This document shows positions 8,685-18,142 of a stretch of DNA of 64,000 bases, one piece after another. Source of the stretch: JAUWMI01 sp964454265 (GTDB taxonomy: Bacteria; Sumerlaeota; Sumerlaeia; MWCT01; JAUWMI01); contig CAYVXD010000001.1 in NCBI GenBank assembly GCA_964454265.1, forward strand, positions 17,953 to 81,952, in the 5' to 3' direction. Each line of letters starts with the position of its first letter. Position 1 is the first letter of the stretch. The notes beneath the pieces are model-generated. The model did not search any database, was not told where the DNA came from, and saw only the letters and a list, made by a program, of their open reading frames with translations. Both the position numbers and the translations under genes were made by a program.

Positions 8685-9846
8685 ACTCGCGTCCGGTTAG
8701 CTTTTTTAGCATTTTAGCGGCTTGATTACGGATTACAGCGCTCTTGTTCTGCAGCGCTTTTTCCCACATGCGAATTTCCTCCATATCCACGCCAGGAGGA
8801 GGCGAAGCGGAATCTGCTGGCTCTTCTGCATATGGTTCAACCGTTTCGGAAGAGAGGCCTTCGCTAACGTAAATCTTTTCGCCGATTTCCTCTTCTTTAC
8901 TTTCTGCTTCTTGGAGAGCAAGTTCTTCTTCGCTCTCTTCTCGAACTACCTGTTGTGTCCTCACTTCGTCAGAGATGGGCTCCATTTCTTGAGCGATCAT
9001 CTCGCCTTCCGGCACTTTAGCGACTTCCATATCTTCATCCAGTCGTTCAAATCCCATCTGCAAATCCGGCTCAGGCTCATTGTCATGCTCGGTTTCCATT
9101 CCTTCGCCTACGCCAACCATTGCTTCTTCTTCAGACCCTGCGGCTTTTCCTTCGTAAACAAGCTCCTGCGGAACACGACCGGTGATTTTTGATACCTCTT
9201 CCTCTTCCAGATGGAAACTCAGCTGTGTTGTTCCAAACTGCAGCGTGTCATTATCAAACAGCTGTACCTCTTTGGTGTATTTCCCGTTGACCAGTGTACC
9301 TTTCCAGCTGCCCAAATCCTTTGCGAAAAAGCTCTTGCCTTGACGAATGATCACGGCGTGCCTCTTAGAGACAAACCAATCATGCAGGCGAATATCGTTG
9401 TTGCTGGCACGCCCAATGTAGGTTTCGTACTTGTTAATCTTGAACTCCTGCTCCTTTTGCTTCCCTTTTATCACCGTCAAACACCCTGTCGGTGCTTTAT
9501 CAACGATCATGGTACGATCAGAACCGAATGCGTCGCTAATCACCTGCTCTTCGCTCAGGACCTTAGTGAGAAACTCCAGCGTATGTTTGCCAATCGTAAT
9601 GACGTCCTGATCCTGGATCTCGGTTTTCGTAACTCTCATGCCATTAACCAAGGTTCCATTTGCACTATTTAGATCTGTGAGGATGTACTTGCCATCCTGG
9701 TTGCGAATGCGAGCGTGGTTCCTGGATACACTTAAATTTTCGATGACGATGTCATTATCACGCGACCGGCCGACGCTGATAATGTCTTTGTCGAAACTGT
9801 AACGGTAAACAACATTGTCTCCGAGTTTCACGATTATTTCTGGCAT
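8674..9846 (-). CDS. Protein with two FHA domains
   Basis: A 390-residue cytoplasmic protein. The start is placed at MPEIIVKLG (9846), where the first FHA strand begins; a longer frame to 9900 is less likely. FHA 1 (about 1-95) has VGRSRDNDIVI ... SVSRNHARI ... NSANGTLVNG. FHA 2 (about 115-215) has IGRASNNDIRL ... FVSKRHAVI ... GSWKGTLVNG. Gly-Arg, Ser-Arg/Lys-x-His and Asn-Gly, the residues that bind phospho-threonine peptides, are present in both. A Glu-rich disordered region (about 225-350) and a short C-terminal helix follow. It heads the operon with metallophosphoesterase, ligA and the MBL hydrolase. Confidence 0.88.
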   Translation of the reverse strand: MPEIIVKLGDNVVYRYSFDKDIISVGRSRDNDIVIENLSVSRNHARIRNQDGKYILTDLNSANGTLVNGMRVTKTEIQDQDVITIGKHTLEFLTKVLSEEQVISDAFGSDRTMIVDKAPTGCLTVIKGKQKEQEFKINKYETYIGRASNNDIRLHDWFVSKRHAVIIRQGKSFFAKDLGSWKGTLVNGKYTKEVQLFDNDTLQFGTTQLSFHLEEEEVSKITGRVPQELVYEGKAAGSEEEAMVGVGEGMETEHDNEPEPDLQMGFERLDEDMEVAKVPEGEMIAQEMEPISDEVRTQQVVREESEEELALQEAESKEEEIGEKIYVSEGLSSETVEPYAEEPADSASPPPGVDMEEIRMWEKALQNKSAVIRNQAAKMLKKLTGREYEC

Positions 9847-10045
9847 GATTCTCAGCCCCCCCGCCTTGCATTGGAATTGTCCGCTAACTGCTAACTCCAA
9901 ATACTTGAAAACATTACTGTAAGTTCTTATTCCTGAAGTCTATAGGCAAATCTTTCATGCCGGATTCCGTATACTCAAGGATTCTGGGAGAATGTATATA
10001 TCGGAGTGCTCCAAAATACAACAAAAAAGTTTGCCCCAGGCTATC

Positions 10046-11125
10046 TTACGCTGTCCCGTGCCCGTGATGATCATACCGGTGCAGCAGAATGTCGGTTGCC
10101 ACTATGTGGAATCCAAATTTCCCGTAGAGATTAAGGGCCGGATAGTTCGTATGGCTGGTGCGCAGTTCAACGTAATCGTATTGGCCGGCTAACTGTCTCA
10201 GACTTTGCGCCAAAATGGCTGTCCCGAAACCCTTACCCTGCTGCTCCTGATGTACCACCACAAAATCGAGGATGGCCACTCGGACGCCGAGTTTCTCACA
10301 CAGCTGCTCATTGGCCAGAAAGATCGCGAACCCGATAATCGTAGTATCATGGCATGCCACGAAAATATGTTTGCCCAGCTGGTCGCAGCACTTTTCCACC
10401 CAGGCGGCAAAGAGGCGGTTTGTCGCCTCAGTTGGCAGGACGGGGTCGCAGTAATAGTGATTATACTGATGCGACGTGGCTGCAATGCGCATCAGGGCAT
10501 CCCTGTAGCGTGGCTCGTATGGGACAAGGTCAATCGCCGGCATCTCAGCAGGCTGCTCGCATGGCAACGCCACAGACATCTTGACCGAGCAATCCACCAG
10601 ATAAAATCCCTTCTGCTCGAAGAGATGAATATTGTCCCATTCGTTTGCATCGAATCGCAAGGCAAGATGAAGGATGCCCTGTTTACGGGCTGCTGCAAGG
10701 ATAAATTCCAGCAAGGCGGGAGAAACTTCCTTTGGGTCGTGGTAACTGATAAAATAGCTGATCTTACCCATTGGCATATTGTAGATTTCGCTATGCCAGG
10801 GGTCGGGGATCAGACTGGCAAGTCCAAGAATTTCCTTACCGCGCACGGCAAGTACGCTTTGTACTAGCCGCGAATCCATGTGGCGCATAAAGTTCTCAAG
10901 CAGAAATTCGCTTAACAGCGCACGATCAAGCCCTTGCGCAGCCTGCTGGTATTGTTTGTAAGGAAAATTGGCAAATAGCGCCTGGATTGCAGCGCGATGC
11001 GTGGATAGCGGTTTGATGAGTTTGACCATTGCCTGAACACCGTATGCAATAGGCACGAGCAGATTTCTTTCCATACCTACATTTCGATGTCCTGGACGAA
11101 CCGATAAACCGCCAAAAAAAATCAC
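10046..11125 (-). CDS. GNAT-family acetyltransferase, apparent tandem domains
   Basis: A 359-residue protein from a GTG start at 11125, supported by GAGG eight bases upstream and a 19-base gap after the dGTPase stop; ATGs at 11074 and 11029 are alternatives. The C-terminal half (about 200-350) is a clear GNAT domain: VAILDFVVVHQEQQGKGFGTAI holds the acetyl-CoA motif QQGKGFG, followed by YVELRTSHTNYPALNLYGKFGF. The N-terminal half also shows the GNAT outline (LAVRGKEILGLASL ... LFEQKGFYLVDCSVKMSV), as in WecD-like proteins. The acceptor is unknown. Confidence 0.8.
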   Translation of the reverse strand: MIFFGGLSVRPGHRNVGMERNLLVPIAYGVQAMVKLIKPLSTHRAAIQALFANFPYKQYQQAAQGLDRALLSEFLLENFMRHMDSRLVQSVLAVRGKEILGLASLIPDPWHSEIYNMPMGKISYFISYHDPKEVSPALLEFILAAARKQGILHLALRFDANEWDNIHLFEQKGFYLVDCSVKMSVALPCEQPAEMPAIDLVPYEPRYRDALMRIAATSHQYNHYYCDPVLPTEATNRLFAAWVEKCCDQLGKHIFVACHDTTIIGFAIFLANEQLCEKLGVRVAILDFVVVHQEQQGKGFGTAILAQSLRQLAGQYDYVELRTSHTNYPALNLYGKFGFHIVATDILLHRYDHHGHGTA

Positions 11126-11144
11126 GGTAACGGCCTCTTGATTG

Positions 11145-12302
11145 CTAGATCATGGCCTGTGGTTCAAACGCCTTCACATACTCTTCCAGTAAATAGCGGT
11201 CCGTCATCCCGGAGATGTAATCGCAGATCACACGCTTCAGCCCGTCTGTTGCAATGCGATCCTGATACTTGGTCGGTAATTGTTGTGGTGTTTCAACATA
11301 AGACAAAAAGAGCTTTTGGATAAATTTTTCCGCCTTGGTAGCCATACGCACGGTATGAGGATGTTGATAGACGTTCTTCATCAGAAAATCTTTCAGTGCC
11401 TGGTTCTTTTCAACCATTTCGGAGCTGAAGCTAGCGATCTTGTGGGACAGATTTTGCACGTCTTCGGCACACCGGATCTTATTCGCAGCAATATTTCTAT
11501 CTGTTTGTTGCAGTGCATCAATAACCTGTATATCAATTATCTTGCCAATGGCGCGATATTTGACAAATTTGTCGCGTACGGTATCAGAACTCTCCCTGCG
11601 CGCAACGGTGAAGATTTCCCAGCACCAGTCTACGGCTTCCAGATCATCTTCTTCTATGAGCCCTAGTTTTAAGGCGTCGTCAAGGTCGTGATTATTGTAA
11701 GCAATCTCATCGGCAATATCTACAATTTGCGCTTCAAGGGTAGGTGCGTGTTTTGGTCGAAACCGCGAGTCAATCTGTGGGGTGTCGTATGAGGTTGTAT
11801 GTTTGATAATCCCTTCGCGCACCTCCCATGTCAGATTGAGCCCCTTAACGTCGCCGTACCGCTCCTCAAGGTACTCGACTACTCGCAGCCCCTGTTCATT
11901 GTGTTCGAAACCACCCTCTTCGTTCATTAACTGGGTCAGTGCACGTTCGCCAGAATGGCCGAAAGGGGTGTGACCCAGGTCATGGGCCAGAGCAATTGCT
12001 TCGGCTAGATCAAAATTAAGTCGCAGATTGCGCGCCATGCTGCGCGCTATTTGCGCCACCTCGATAGTATGAGTCAGGCGGGTACGATAGTAGTCGCCTT
12101 CATGTATTACAAAAACCTGAGTTTTGTATTCCAGCTTCCGAAAAGCGGTTGAATGGATGATGCGGTCGCGATCACGTTGGTATTCTGTCCTCATGGAATC
12201 CGGAGAGATTGGATAATCACGGCCGCGCGTCTCGCTGCTTTTCATTGCATACGGAGCAAGCATCTCGCGCTCAATCTCTTCGAGATTTGCCTTTGTGTGC
12301 AT
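11145..12302 (-). CDS. dgt: Deoxyguanosinetriphosphate triphosphohydrolase-like protein
   Basis: A 385-residue HD-domain hydrolase. The start at 12302 has GGGA seven bases upstream. The hallmark N-terminal stretch EYQRDRDRIIHSTAFRKLEYKTQVF is followed by RTRLTHTIEV (metal His), ALAHDLGHTPFGHSGE (His-Asp) and EHNEQGLRVVE, and DIADEIAYNNHDLDDAL provides the final metal Asp. Enzymes of this type remove triphosphate from dGTP or other dNTPs and so affect dNTP pools. A perfect TTGACA lies on the minus strand at 12388-12383, but its -10 is poor. The GNAT gene follows after 19 bases. Confidence 0.92.
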   Translation of the reverse strand: MHTKANLEEIEREMLAPYAMKSSETRGRDYPISPDSMRTEYQRDRDRIIHSTAFRKLEYKTQVFVIHEGDYYRTRLTHTIEVAQIARSMARNLRLNFDLAEAIALAHDLGHTPFGHSGERALTQLMNEEGGFEHNEQGLRVVEYLEERYGDVKGLNLTWEVREGIIKHTTSYDTPQIDSRFRPKHAPTLEAQIVDIADEIAYNNHDLDDALKLGLIEEDDLEAVDWCWEIFTVARRESSDTVRDKFVKYRAIGKIIDIQVIDALQQTDRNIAANKIRCAEDVQNLSHKIASFSSEMVEKNQALKDFLMKNVYQHPHTVRMATKAEKFIQKLFLSYVETPQQLPTKYQDRIATDGLKRVICDYISGMTDRYLLEEYVKAFEPQAMI

Positions 12303-12453
12303 TTTCGTTCCCAGGTGAAAGATGGATAGTTGCTGGCGATTCGCTAGTTTCGGACTTATGTGTGATCGCCCCACACGGCGCCTGTCAACAGAGTAGCAAA
12401 CAGGGCAATGCCGACGATTTGATCAGAGCCTAAAATTGCACGCTACGGCCTGA

Positions 12454-13449
12454 CTATTTTTTCTTCAGCCACATCATCATCGAGCGCAGCTGTTTTCCTA
12501 CCTTCTCGATTGGATGCTCGAGGCCCTGGCGTCTGAGGGCATTGAACACCGGACGCCCTGCCTTGTTTTCCAGAATCCATTCGCGGGCAAATTCGCCGCT
12601 CTGAATTTCACACAGAATTTTCTTCATCTCCTGCTTCACGCTGTCGTTGATAATCCGAGGCCCTCGCGTCAGATCCCCGTATTCCGCTGTATCGCTGATC
12701 GAGTAGCGCATCATGGTAATGCCGTTTTCGTGAATCAAGTCAGTGATGAGTTTCAATTCGTGCAAACACTCAAAGTAGGCCACCTCGGGTTGGTAGCCTG
12801 CAGCGACCAGCGTCTCAAAGCCAGCCAGGATTAAGGAGACCACTCCGCCGCAGAGAATCGTCTGCTCGCCAAACAGGTCGGTCTCTGTTTCTTCTTTGAA
12901 TGTAGTCTCAATAACTCCGGCACGTGTCCCGCCAATGGCTTTGGCATGGGCGAGAGCAAGCTTCTTGGCCGTCTTTGTTGCATCCTGAAACACAGCGATC
13001 AGACAGGGCACCCCATTGCCTTCTTGAAACACTCGTCGCACAATGTGCCCTGGCCCTTTCGGGGCAACCATATAGACATCAATATCCTTGGGTGGTTTGA
13101 TACAGCCAAAATGTATATTGAAACCATGGGAAAAGGCGATGGCCTTTCCCTTCTTGAGATGAGGTCTGACAGATTGCTCATAAATTGCTGCCTGCACGTC
13201 ATCGGGTGCTAGAAATTGAATAATGTCAGCCTGGCGCGCTGCTTCTTCCGCAGAGATGGGCTTAAACTTGTCCTTCACCGCTTTTTGATAATTCGATGTT
13301 CCTTTGAGCTCGGCCACGATAACCCGAACTCCGCTGTCACGCATGTTTTGTGCTTGGGCGTGGCCCTGGCTACCATAGCCGATCACCGCAACTGTCTTAT
13401 TCTTCAACAGCTTCAGGTTAGCATCCTTTTCGTAGTAGATCTTTGCCAT
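12454..13449 (-). CDS. ilvC: Ketol-acid reductoisomerase
   Basis: Class I KARI of 331 residues, converting acetolactate to dihydroxyisovalerate with NADPH. The start at 13449 is set by GGGAGG eight bases upstream; a longer frame to 13473 lacks support. The nucleotide-binding loop VIGYGSQGHAQAQN is at about 22-35. The C-terminal knotted domain has ETTFKEETETDLFGEQ with the two metal-binding acidic residues, and SDTAEYGDL. It is the last gene of ilvB-ilvN-ilvC, 50 bases after ilvN. Confidence 0.97.
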   Translation of the reverse strand: MAKIYYEKDANLKLLKNKTVAVIGYGSQGHAQAQNMRDSGVRVIVAELKGTSNYQKAVKDKFKPISAEEAARQADIIQFLAPDDVQAAIYEQSVRPHLKKGKAIAFSHGFNIHFGCIKPPKDIDVYMVAPKGPGHIVRRVFQEGNGVPCLIAVFQDATKTAKKLALAHAKAIGGTRAGVIETTFKEETETDLFGEQTILCGGVVSLILAGFETLVAAGYQPEVAYFECLHELKLITDLIHENGITMMRYSISDTAEYGDLTRGPRIINDSVKQEMKKILCEIQSGEFAREWILENKAGRPVFNALRRQGLEHPIEKVGKQLRSMMMWLKKK

Positions 13450-13499
13450 GCCTGTCCCTCCCTGTTTGCGCATAATTTTTCTTGGATACGTTCGGCCTG

Positions 13500-13973
13500 T
13501 CAGCCCCGCGTTATAGCGATCCGTCCGGTTCTGACCAATTCCTTGATGCCAAAAGGCTTCACCAGGTCAAGAAATGCTCCGATTTTGTCCTGAGGCCCTG
13601 CGACTTCAGCTGTGAGTGTCTTCTGATTAACGTCAATAATCTTTGCCTTAAAGATTTCAATGATCTGTACGATCTCCCCACGTGTTTGTGAAGTACAATT
13701 GATCTTGACCAAAACTAGCTCACGGTCAAGATACTCGTCTTTCGTTATATCCTGTACCTTGATCACGTCTATCAGCTTGTTGAGCTGCTTGTTCACCTGC
13801 TCGATGATCTTGTCATCGCCAGTCACGATAATTGTCATGCGCGAAATTGTGGGATCTTGGGTCTCACCCACAGCTAGACTGTCTATATTAAACCCCCGGC
13901 TGCTGAACAGCCCCGCTATGTGCGACAATACCCCAAATCGGTTTTCTACCAAAACGGAAATGACGTGCTGCAT
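13500..13973 (-). CDS. ilvN: Acetolactate synthase small (regulatory) subunit
   Basis: 157 residues with an N-terminal ACT domain (HVISVLVENRFGVLSHIAGL) that binds valine for feedback control, and the conserved C-terminal ALS_ss domain. The ATG at 13973 shares its A with the TGA of ilvB (TGATG), so translation is coupled; a TTG one codon upstream is an alternative. It activates IlvB and makes it valine-sensitive. Confidence 0.96.
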   Translation of the reverse strand: MQHVISVLVENRFGVLSHIAGLFSSRGFNIDSLAVGETQDPTISRMTIIVTGDDKIIEQVNKQLNKLIDVIKVQDITKDEYLDRELVLVKINCTSQTRGEIVQIIEIFKAKIIDVNQKTLTAEVAGPQDKIGAFLDLVKPFGIKELVRTGRIAITRG

Positions 13974-15685
13974 CAAGCCATCCCTCCCATCATCTGGCGA
14001 ACGCTGGCCCCAGCAGGAATCATGGGAAAAACGTTCTCTTCCTCCTCAACCATGCACTCGACAAACACCGTCCGTGGCGTCCGTAGAGCTTTGCGCAGAG
14101 CAGGAATCACCTCCGCCTTTTTTGTTACACGGATGCCCACCGCACCGTATGCCTCGGCAAGTTTAACAAAGTCGGGAACAAACCTCGAACAGCCTGGCGG
14201 ACAATCCTTGGTGGGCGCTAAGCAGGTGTACGAGTAGTTCTTGTTGTAAAAGAGCTGCTGCCACTGGCGCACCATACCCAGGTACCGATTATTGATAATG
14301 ATTACCTTCACCGGTAGTCCGTGCATCACGGCAGTGGCGAGCTCCTGGATATTCATCTGGATGCTCCCATCGCCCGCAATGTCAACGACCAGCCTGTCAG
14401 GATTGCCCACCTGCGCGCCAATTGCCGCCGGGAATCCATAGCCCATGGTGCCGAGCCCGCCTGAAGAGAGAAACGTGCGGGGCTTCGTATAGGTATAGTA
14501 GTGCGCCGCCCACATCTGGTGTTGTCCAACTTCAGTCGTGACGATGGCATTACCCTTGGTTAGCTTGTAGAGCTGATGAATCACGTATTGCGGTCGCAGC
14601 TTATTGTCATTACGATACACTAGAGGATACTGTTTTTTCCATTTATTGATCTTCGCAATCCATTTTGGATTCTTCTTTGGCTTGATCCGCTTGATAATTT
14701 CTCGTAGCACTTCCTTGCAGTCGCCAACCACCGGGATTGACACTCTGATATTCTTGCTAATTGCCGATGGGTCAATGTCAATGTGTATTACATTGCCGTG
14801 TGCATTGGGTGCAAATTCGTCAATCTTACCAGTCACGCGATCATCGAACCGCGCACCCACGGCAATGATAAGATCCGTCTCGTGCATGGCGTAGTTAGCA
14901 TACTGCGTACCGTGCATACCGAGCATCTTGAGTGCGAGGGGATGGTCCTCAGGAAACCCGCCTAATCCCAGGAGCGTAGTGGTGCAAGGGATGTTGCAGC
15001 GCTCGGCTAATTTAAGCACCTCTTTTGACGCACCGGAGATAATCACACCGCCACCGCAGTAAAGCAGCGGTTGCTTGGCCTGCTCAATTGCTTCCACTGC
15101 CTTCTTGATCATCAGGGGATGTCCTTTGTGAACTGGCTTGTAGCTGCGAATGTTCACGCTGTCAGGATACTTATAGTTGTCGCACACTGCCTGCTGTACG
15201 TCCTTTGGCAGATCAATCAGCACTGGACCTGGCCGTCCTGTCCGCGCAATATAAAACGCTTCCTTGATGATTCGAGCAAGGTCATTAACATTCTTCACCA
15301 GGTAGTTGTACTTTGTGACAGGACGCGAGATCCCAACCATATCTGCCTCCTGGAAGGCATCATTACCAATCATCGTAGTCGGCACCTGGCCGGTGATCGC
15401 CACTATAGGCACCGAGTCCATGTAAGCGGTGGCCAGACCCGTGACCAAATTCGTCGCACCAGGCCCTGACGTCGCCATGCATACTCCTGGGCGCCCGGTT
15501 GACCTGGCATAGCCATCCGCTGCATGCGCCGCACCCTGCTCGTGCCGTACGAGAATGAACCGCAACGGCGACTTATTCAGCCGATCAAAGAGGTCAAGCA
15601 CTGCCCCCCCAGGAAAACCAAAAATAATCTCAACGCCCTCCCTGATCAGCCCATCAACAACAATTTCGGCCCCTGTCATTTTCAT
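13973..15685 (-). CDS. ilvB: Acetolactate synthase large subunit
   Basis: A 570-residue ThDP enzyme that condenses two pyruvates (or pyruvate and 2-oxobutyrate), first step of branched-chain amino acid synthesis. The N-terminal PYR domain has GFPGGAVLDLFD and the catalytic Glu in RHEQGAAHAADGYAR. The middle FAD/DHS-like domain has GARFDDRVTGK. The PP domain has the metal motif VDIAGDGSIQMN with Asn at the end of the ThDP box. Biosynthetic type (partner IlvN and IlvC follow), not catabolic AlsS. It has its own promoter and a short structured leader. Confidence 0.97.
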   Translation of the reverse strand: MKMTGAEIVVDGLIREGVEIIFGFPGGAVLDLFDRLNKSPLRFILVRHEQGAAHAADGYARSTGRPGVCMATSGPGATNLVTGLATAYMDSVPIVAITGQVPTTMIGNDAFQEADMVGISRPVTKYNYLVKNVNDLARIIKEAFYIARTGRPGPVLIDLPKDVQQAVCDNYKYPDSVNIRSYKPVHKGHPLMIKKAVEAIEQAKQPLLYCGGGVIISGASKEVLKLAERCNIPCTTTLLGLGGFPEDHPLALKMLGMHGTQYANYAMHETDLIIAVGARFDDRVTGKIDEFAPNAHGNVIHIDIDPSAISKNIRVSIPVVGDCKEVLREIIKRIKPKKNPKWIAKINKWKKQYPLVYRNDNKLRPQYVIHQLYKLTKGNAIVTTEVGQHQMWAAHYYTYTKPRTFLSSGGLGTMGYGFPAAIGAQVGNPDRLVVDIAGDGSIQMNIQELATAVMHGLPVKVIIINNRYLGMVRQWQQLFYNKNYSYTCLAPTKDCPPGCSRFVPDFVKLAEAYGAVGIRVTKKAEVIPALRKALRTPRTVFVECMVEEEENVFPMIPAGASVRQMMGGMA

Positions 15686-15716
15686 GGTGACTTACTCCAT
15701 TGCAGGTGCAATTATT

Positions 15717-15740
15717 CGCCGCATTTCGTTGCGGCGTTTT
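15717..15740 (-). promoter_or_regulatory. Hairpin in the ilvB leader
   Basis: Perfect 7-bp stem CGCCGCA/TGCGGCG (15717-15723 with 15730-15736), 6-base loop. It lies in the predicted 5' leader of ilvB. On the minus strand no T-run follows, so it is not a terminator as read toward ilvB. TTTT follows on the plus strand, where no gene is being read. An attenuator role is not demonstrated. Confidence 0.3.
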
Positions 15741-15760
15741 CGTCCTGCTATTAGATAAAG

Positions 15761-15789
15761 ACCATACGTTCACGGGCTGTGAAGTTCAA
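15761..15789 (-). promoter_or_regulatory. Possible ilvB promoter
   Basis: On the minus strand TTGAAC at 15789-15784, 17 bases, TATGGT at 15766-15761, about 75 bases before the ilvB ATG. Confidence 0.4.
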
Positions 15790-15925
15790 GAGGTTTTTTG
15801 TCTTGTCCGCAAGGGTTAAAATCATGGGAACACAATGGGAAGGAATACGTGACAGCTTATATCAGGCCCAACCCATTCGCCGCTGGAGTGTTTCGTCCTT
15901 GGTTGTGCGCCGGACCACGGCGATC

Positions 15926-17278
15926 TTACCGCTTCGGAGCGTCATTCATGGAGGGAGAAACTGGCGGATCAGCTGATGTCTCATTGGCATCGCGCGACGG
16001 TCGCGTATCGTTAGTTTTTAATTCGAACAGCTCGCGTAACAGCTCACAATACGAAAATCCTTTTCCTGTGCTGGCATGCTGCTTCATCTTTGCAGTGGGG
16101 AGATGGCTAATTTTGTTAATCAAAGCCTTACTGAAATATTCAATTTGCCGCAGCTGTTCGGTGGTGAACCCGTGTGAATTCTTGACCGAGCGTTCAATCT
16201 CCAGTTGGCGTACATCATCAAGGTATGCTCGAAATGCACGTACGGTTGGCACAATGTCGCGTGACGCTATCCAGTGGAGAAATTTTGTCACTTCGCCCTC
16301 AATGATTTGCTCGACCTTCTCAAGTCCACTCCGGCGCTCTTGCACGTTTTTCTCAACAATGTGCTCAAGATCGTCAATATTGTACAGGTAAACGTTTTCA
16401 ATGGTATTTACTTCAGGATCAATGTCGCGCGGAACAGCAATATCAATCAGGAAGAGCAAGCGGTTTCTGCGCTTTTGCATGATTGTCTCAAGTGCGCTTT
16501 TCCTGATTAAGAAATGCGGCGACCGGGTGGAGCTGATCACAATGTCGCTGCGGACCAGAAACTCCAGCCCGGAGTCGAACTCCACTGGAATGCCTCCCAG
16601 CTGGCTTGCCATAGCCACTGCACGCTCATACGTGCGATTTACCACAAAGAGATTTTCAACACCTGCGTGCTTGAGATGCTTCGCCGTTGTTTCGCTCATG
16701 TCGCCGCTGCCAACCACCACGGCATTTTTGCCCCCCAACGTCCCAAAGATTTTCCTGGCCAGTTCAACTGCCGCGTAAGGGACTGAGACGGCACTTCTAC
16801 TAATATTGGTTTCAGTGCGAACTTTTTTTCCCACCGCGATAGCCCGCGAAAATAGTGTATTAAAAACCAGCCCCGTCGTGCCGCAGTCCATTGCCTTGTG
16901 AAATGCCTCTTTCACCTGGCCAAGAATCTGCGGCTCACCCACGATCATCGAGTCCACACTTGAGGCCACGCGGAAGACGTGGCGAACTGCCTGATCACCT
17001 ACAAAGCGATAGAGGTAATCGTGGTACGAGCCACGCCCCAGGCCAGACAACTCGCCAAAAAAGTCACACACATCCCCCCTTGTGCCCGATGCAACCTGCC
17101 TCTGCACTGTGTAGATCTCCACCCGATTGCAGGTCGAGAGCACCACGGCTTCATCAACTCCGTACCTCTGAACCAGTCCTCTCAGGGCCTCAGCGAGTGT
17201 CCGGTCAGAAATGGCGAATTTCTCCCGGATCTCTACCGGGGCCGTTTTGTGACTGAGTCCTAGAACCGACAACAGCAT
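15926..17278 (-). CDS. hemA: Glutamyl-tRNA reductase
   Basis: 450 residues. It reduces glutamyl-tRNA to glutamate-1-semialdehyde, the first committed step of C5-pathway tetrapyrrole synthesis. Motifs: GLSHKTAPVEIRE at the N-terminus, catalytic Cys in LSTCNRVEIY (about 49-58), NADPH site in AVVVGSGDMSETTAKHL (about 187-203), and the helical dimerisation domain. The last ~35 residues are polar and probably disordered. It follows the HemX/CcsA-like gene with a 36-base gap. hemC and hemD, often next, are absent here; ilvB comes instead. Confidence 0.96.
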   Translation of the reverse strand: MLLSVLGLSHKTAPVEIREKFAISDRTLAEALRGLVQRYGVDEAVVLSTCNRVEIYTVQRQVASGTRGDVCDFFGELSGLGRGSYHDYLYRFVGDQAVRHVFRVASSVDSMIVGEPQILGQVKEAFHKAMDCGTTGLVFNTLFSRAIAVGKKVRTETNISRSAVSVPYAAVELARKIFGTLGGKNAVVVGSGDMSETTAKHLKHAGVENLFVVNRTYERAVAMASQLGGIPVEFDSGLEFLVRSDIVISSTRSPHFLIRKSALETIMQKRRNRLLFLIDIAVPRDIDPEVNTIENVYLYNIDDLEHIVEKNVQERRSGLEKVEQIIEGEVTKFLHWIASRDIVPTVRAFRAYLDDVRQLEIERSVKNSHGFTTEQLRQIEYFSKALINKISHLPTAKMKQHASTGKGFSYCELLRELFELKTNDTRPSRDANETSADPPVSPSMNDAPKR

Positions 17279-17314
17279 GACTTCGCAATTTACTCCGCGC
17301 AGTGTTTTACCGTG

Positions 17315-18142
17315 CTACTGATATCCATGGAATTTTGACACGCCTAAAAAGTTGCCCGAGACGTACGCAATGACAATAAGGACGCACCCCGTTATTGCAA
17401 CATAGCCAGTTCGCTTACCAATCCACCCGATACGCGTACGCAGGTGAAGATACACAACATAGTAGAGCCACAGCACCACCGATGACAGGACTTTTGCATC
17501 CATATAGCTGAACATGGTACGCACTTGTTGGGCAAAAAGCCAGCCCGTCACAATTCCAAATGTCAGAAATAGAAAACCGAATGAAATGCAGCGATGTGTG
17601 TAATGATCCATTCGCATGAGCGGAGGAAACCGGTCAAACAGACGCAGATAGCTCTTGTTCTTCATCTGGTAATCCAGCGCAATGTAAAGAATGCCAATGC
17701 CTGCGGCCAAGATAAACAAGGCATAACTTAACATAAAAAACGGAATGTGGAGCACAGCGAATGCACTCCGGAGATACGACTCGGCAGAGGGTGCCTTAAC
17801 AAGTCTGTCAAACGAGAGCGACACAATGTTGAGTACGATAATGCACGGTGTGAGAATTGCTGCCAGGAGATCAAACCGCAGAATGGCGATGGCGACCGCG
17901 TTGGTGGCTATAAGAAAGAACGAAAGCAGGAGTAAGGAAGCCTTCAGCGTCGCAGCAGGGAACGATCCAATCTGCAGTCCGCTCACAAGGACGCCAAGCC
18001 CCATACATCCTACGGCAACCCAGGCTGCCAGAATGCCAATTCGGTTTGGTGCTTCACCTTTCGTCCATAATAGGCGCAGCGTCGCAATGAACGTCACCAC
18101 CAGACTAAACGTAGCGCAGATATACAGAATTGTATCTACCAT
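17315..18142 (-). CDS. HemX/CcsA-like cytochrome c assembly family membrane protein
   Basis: 275 residues with about eight hydrophobic helices. It belongs to the CcsA/ResC/HemX family: conserved His in HIPFFMLSYALFILAAGIG (about 131), in DHYTHRCISFGFLFLTFGIV (about 184) and in WLYYVVYLHLR. The tryptophan-rich haem-handling motif seen in true CcsA (WxWD type) is degenerate here (FSYMDAKVLSS), which fits the HemX subgroup found beside hemA. HemX is thought to influence HemA level or haem handling. It overlaps the precorrin-2 dehydrogenase gene by seven bases. Confidence 0.85.
   Translation of the reverse strand: MVDTILYICATFSLVVTFIATLRLLWTKGEAPNRIGILAAWVAVGCMGLGVLVSGLQIGSFPAATLKASLLLLSFFLIATNAVAIAILRFDLLAAILTPCIIVLNIVSLSFDRLVKAPSAESYLRSAFAVLHIPFFMLSYALFILAAGIGILYIALDYQMKNKSYLRLFDRFPPLMRMDHYTHRCISFGFLFLTFGIVTGWLFAQQVRTMFSYMDAKVLSSVVLWLYYVVYLHLRTRIGWIGKRTGYVAITGCVLIVIAYVSGNFLGVSKFHGYQ

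Noticed and set aside
10205..10867. 220-codon open frame opposite the GNAT gene
   Set aside because: The minus strand encodes a recognisable GNAT domain over the same stretch; the plus product has no family pattern.
15686..15925. T-box or other amino-acid riboswitch before ilvB
   Set aside because: No T-box sequence and no terminator oriented toward ilvB; only one short hairpin is visible.
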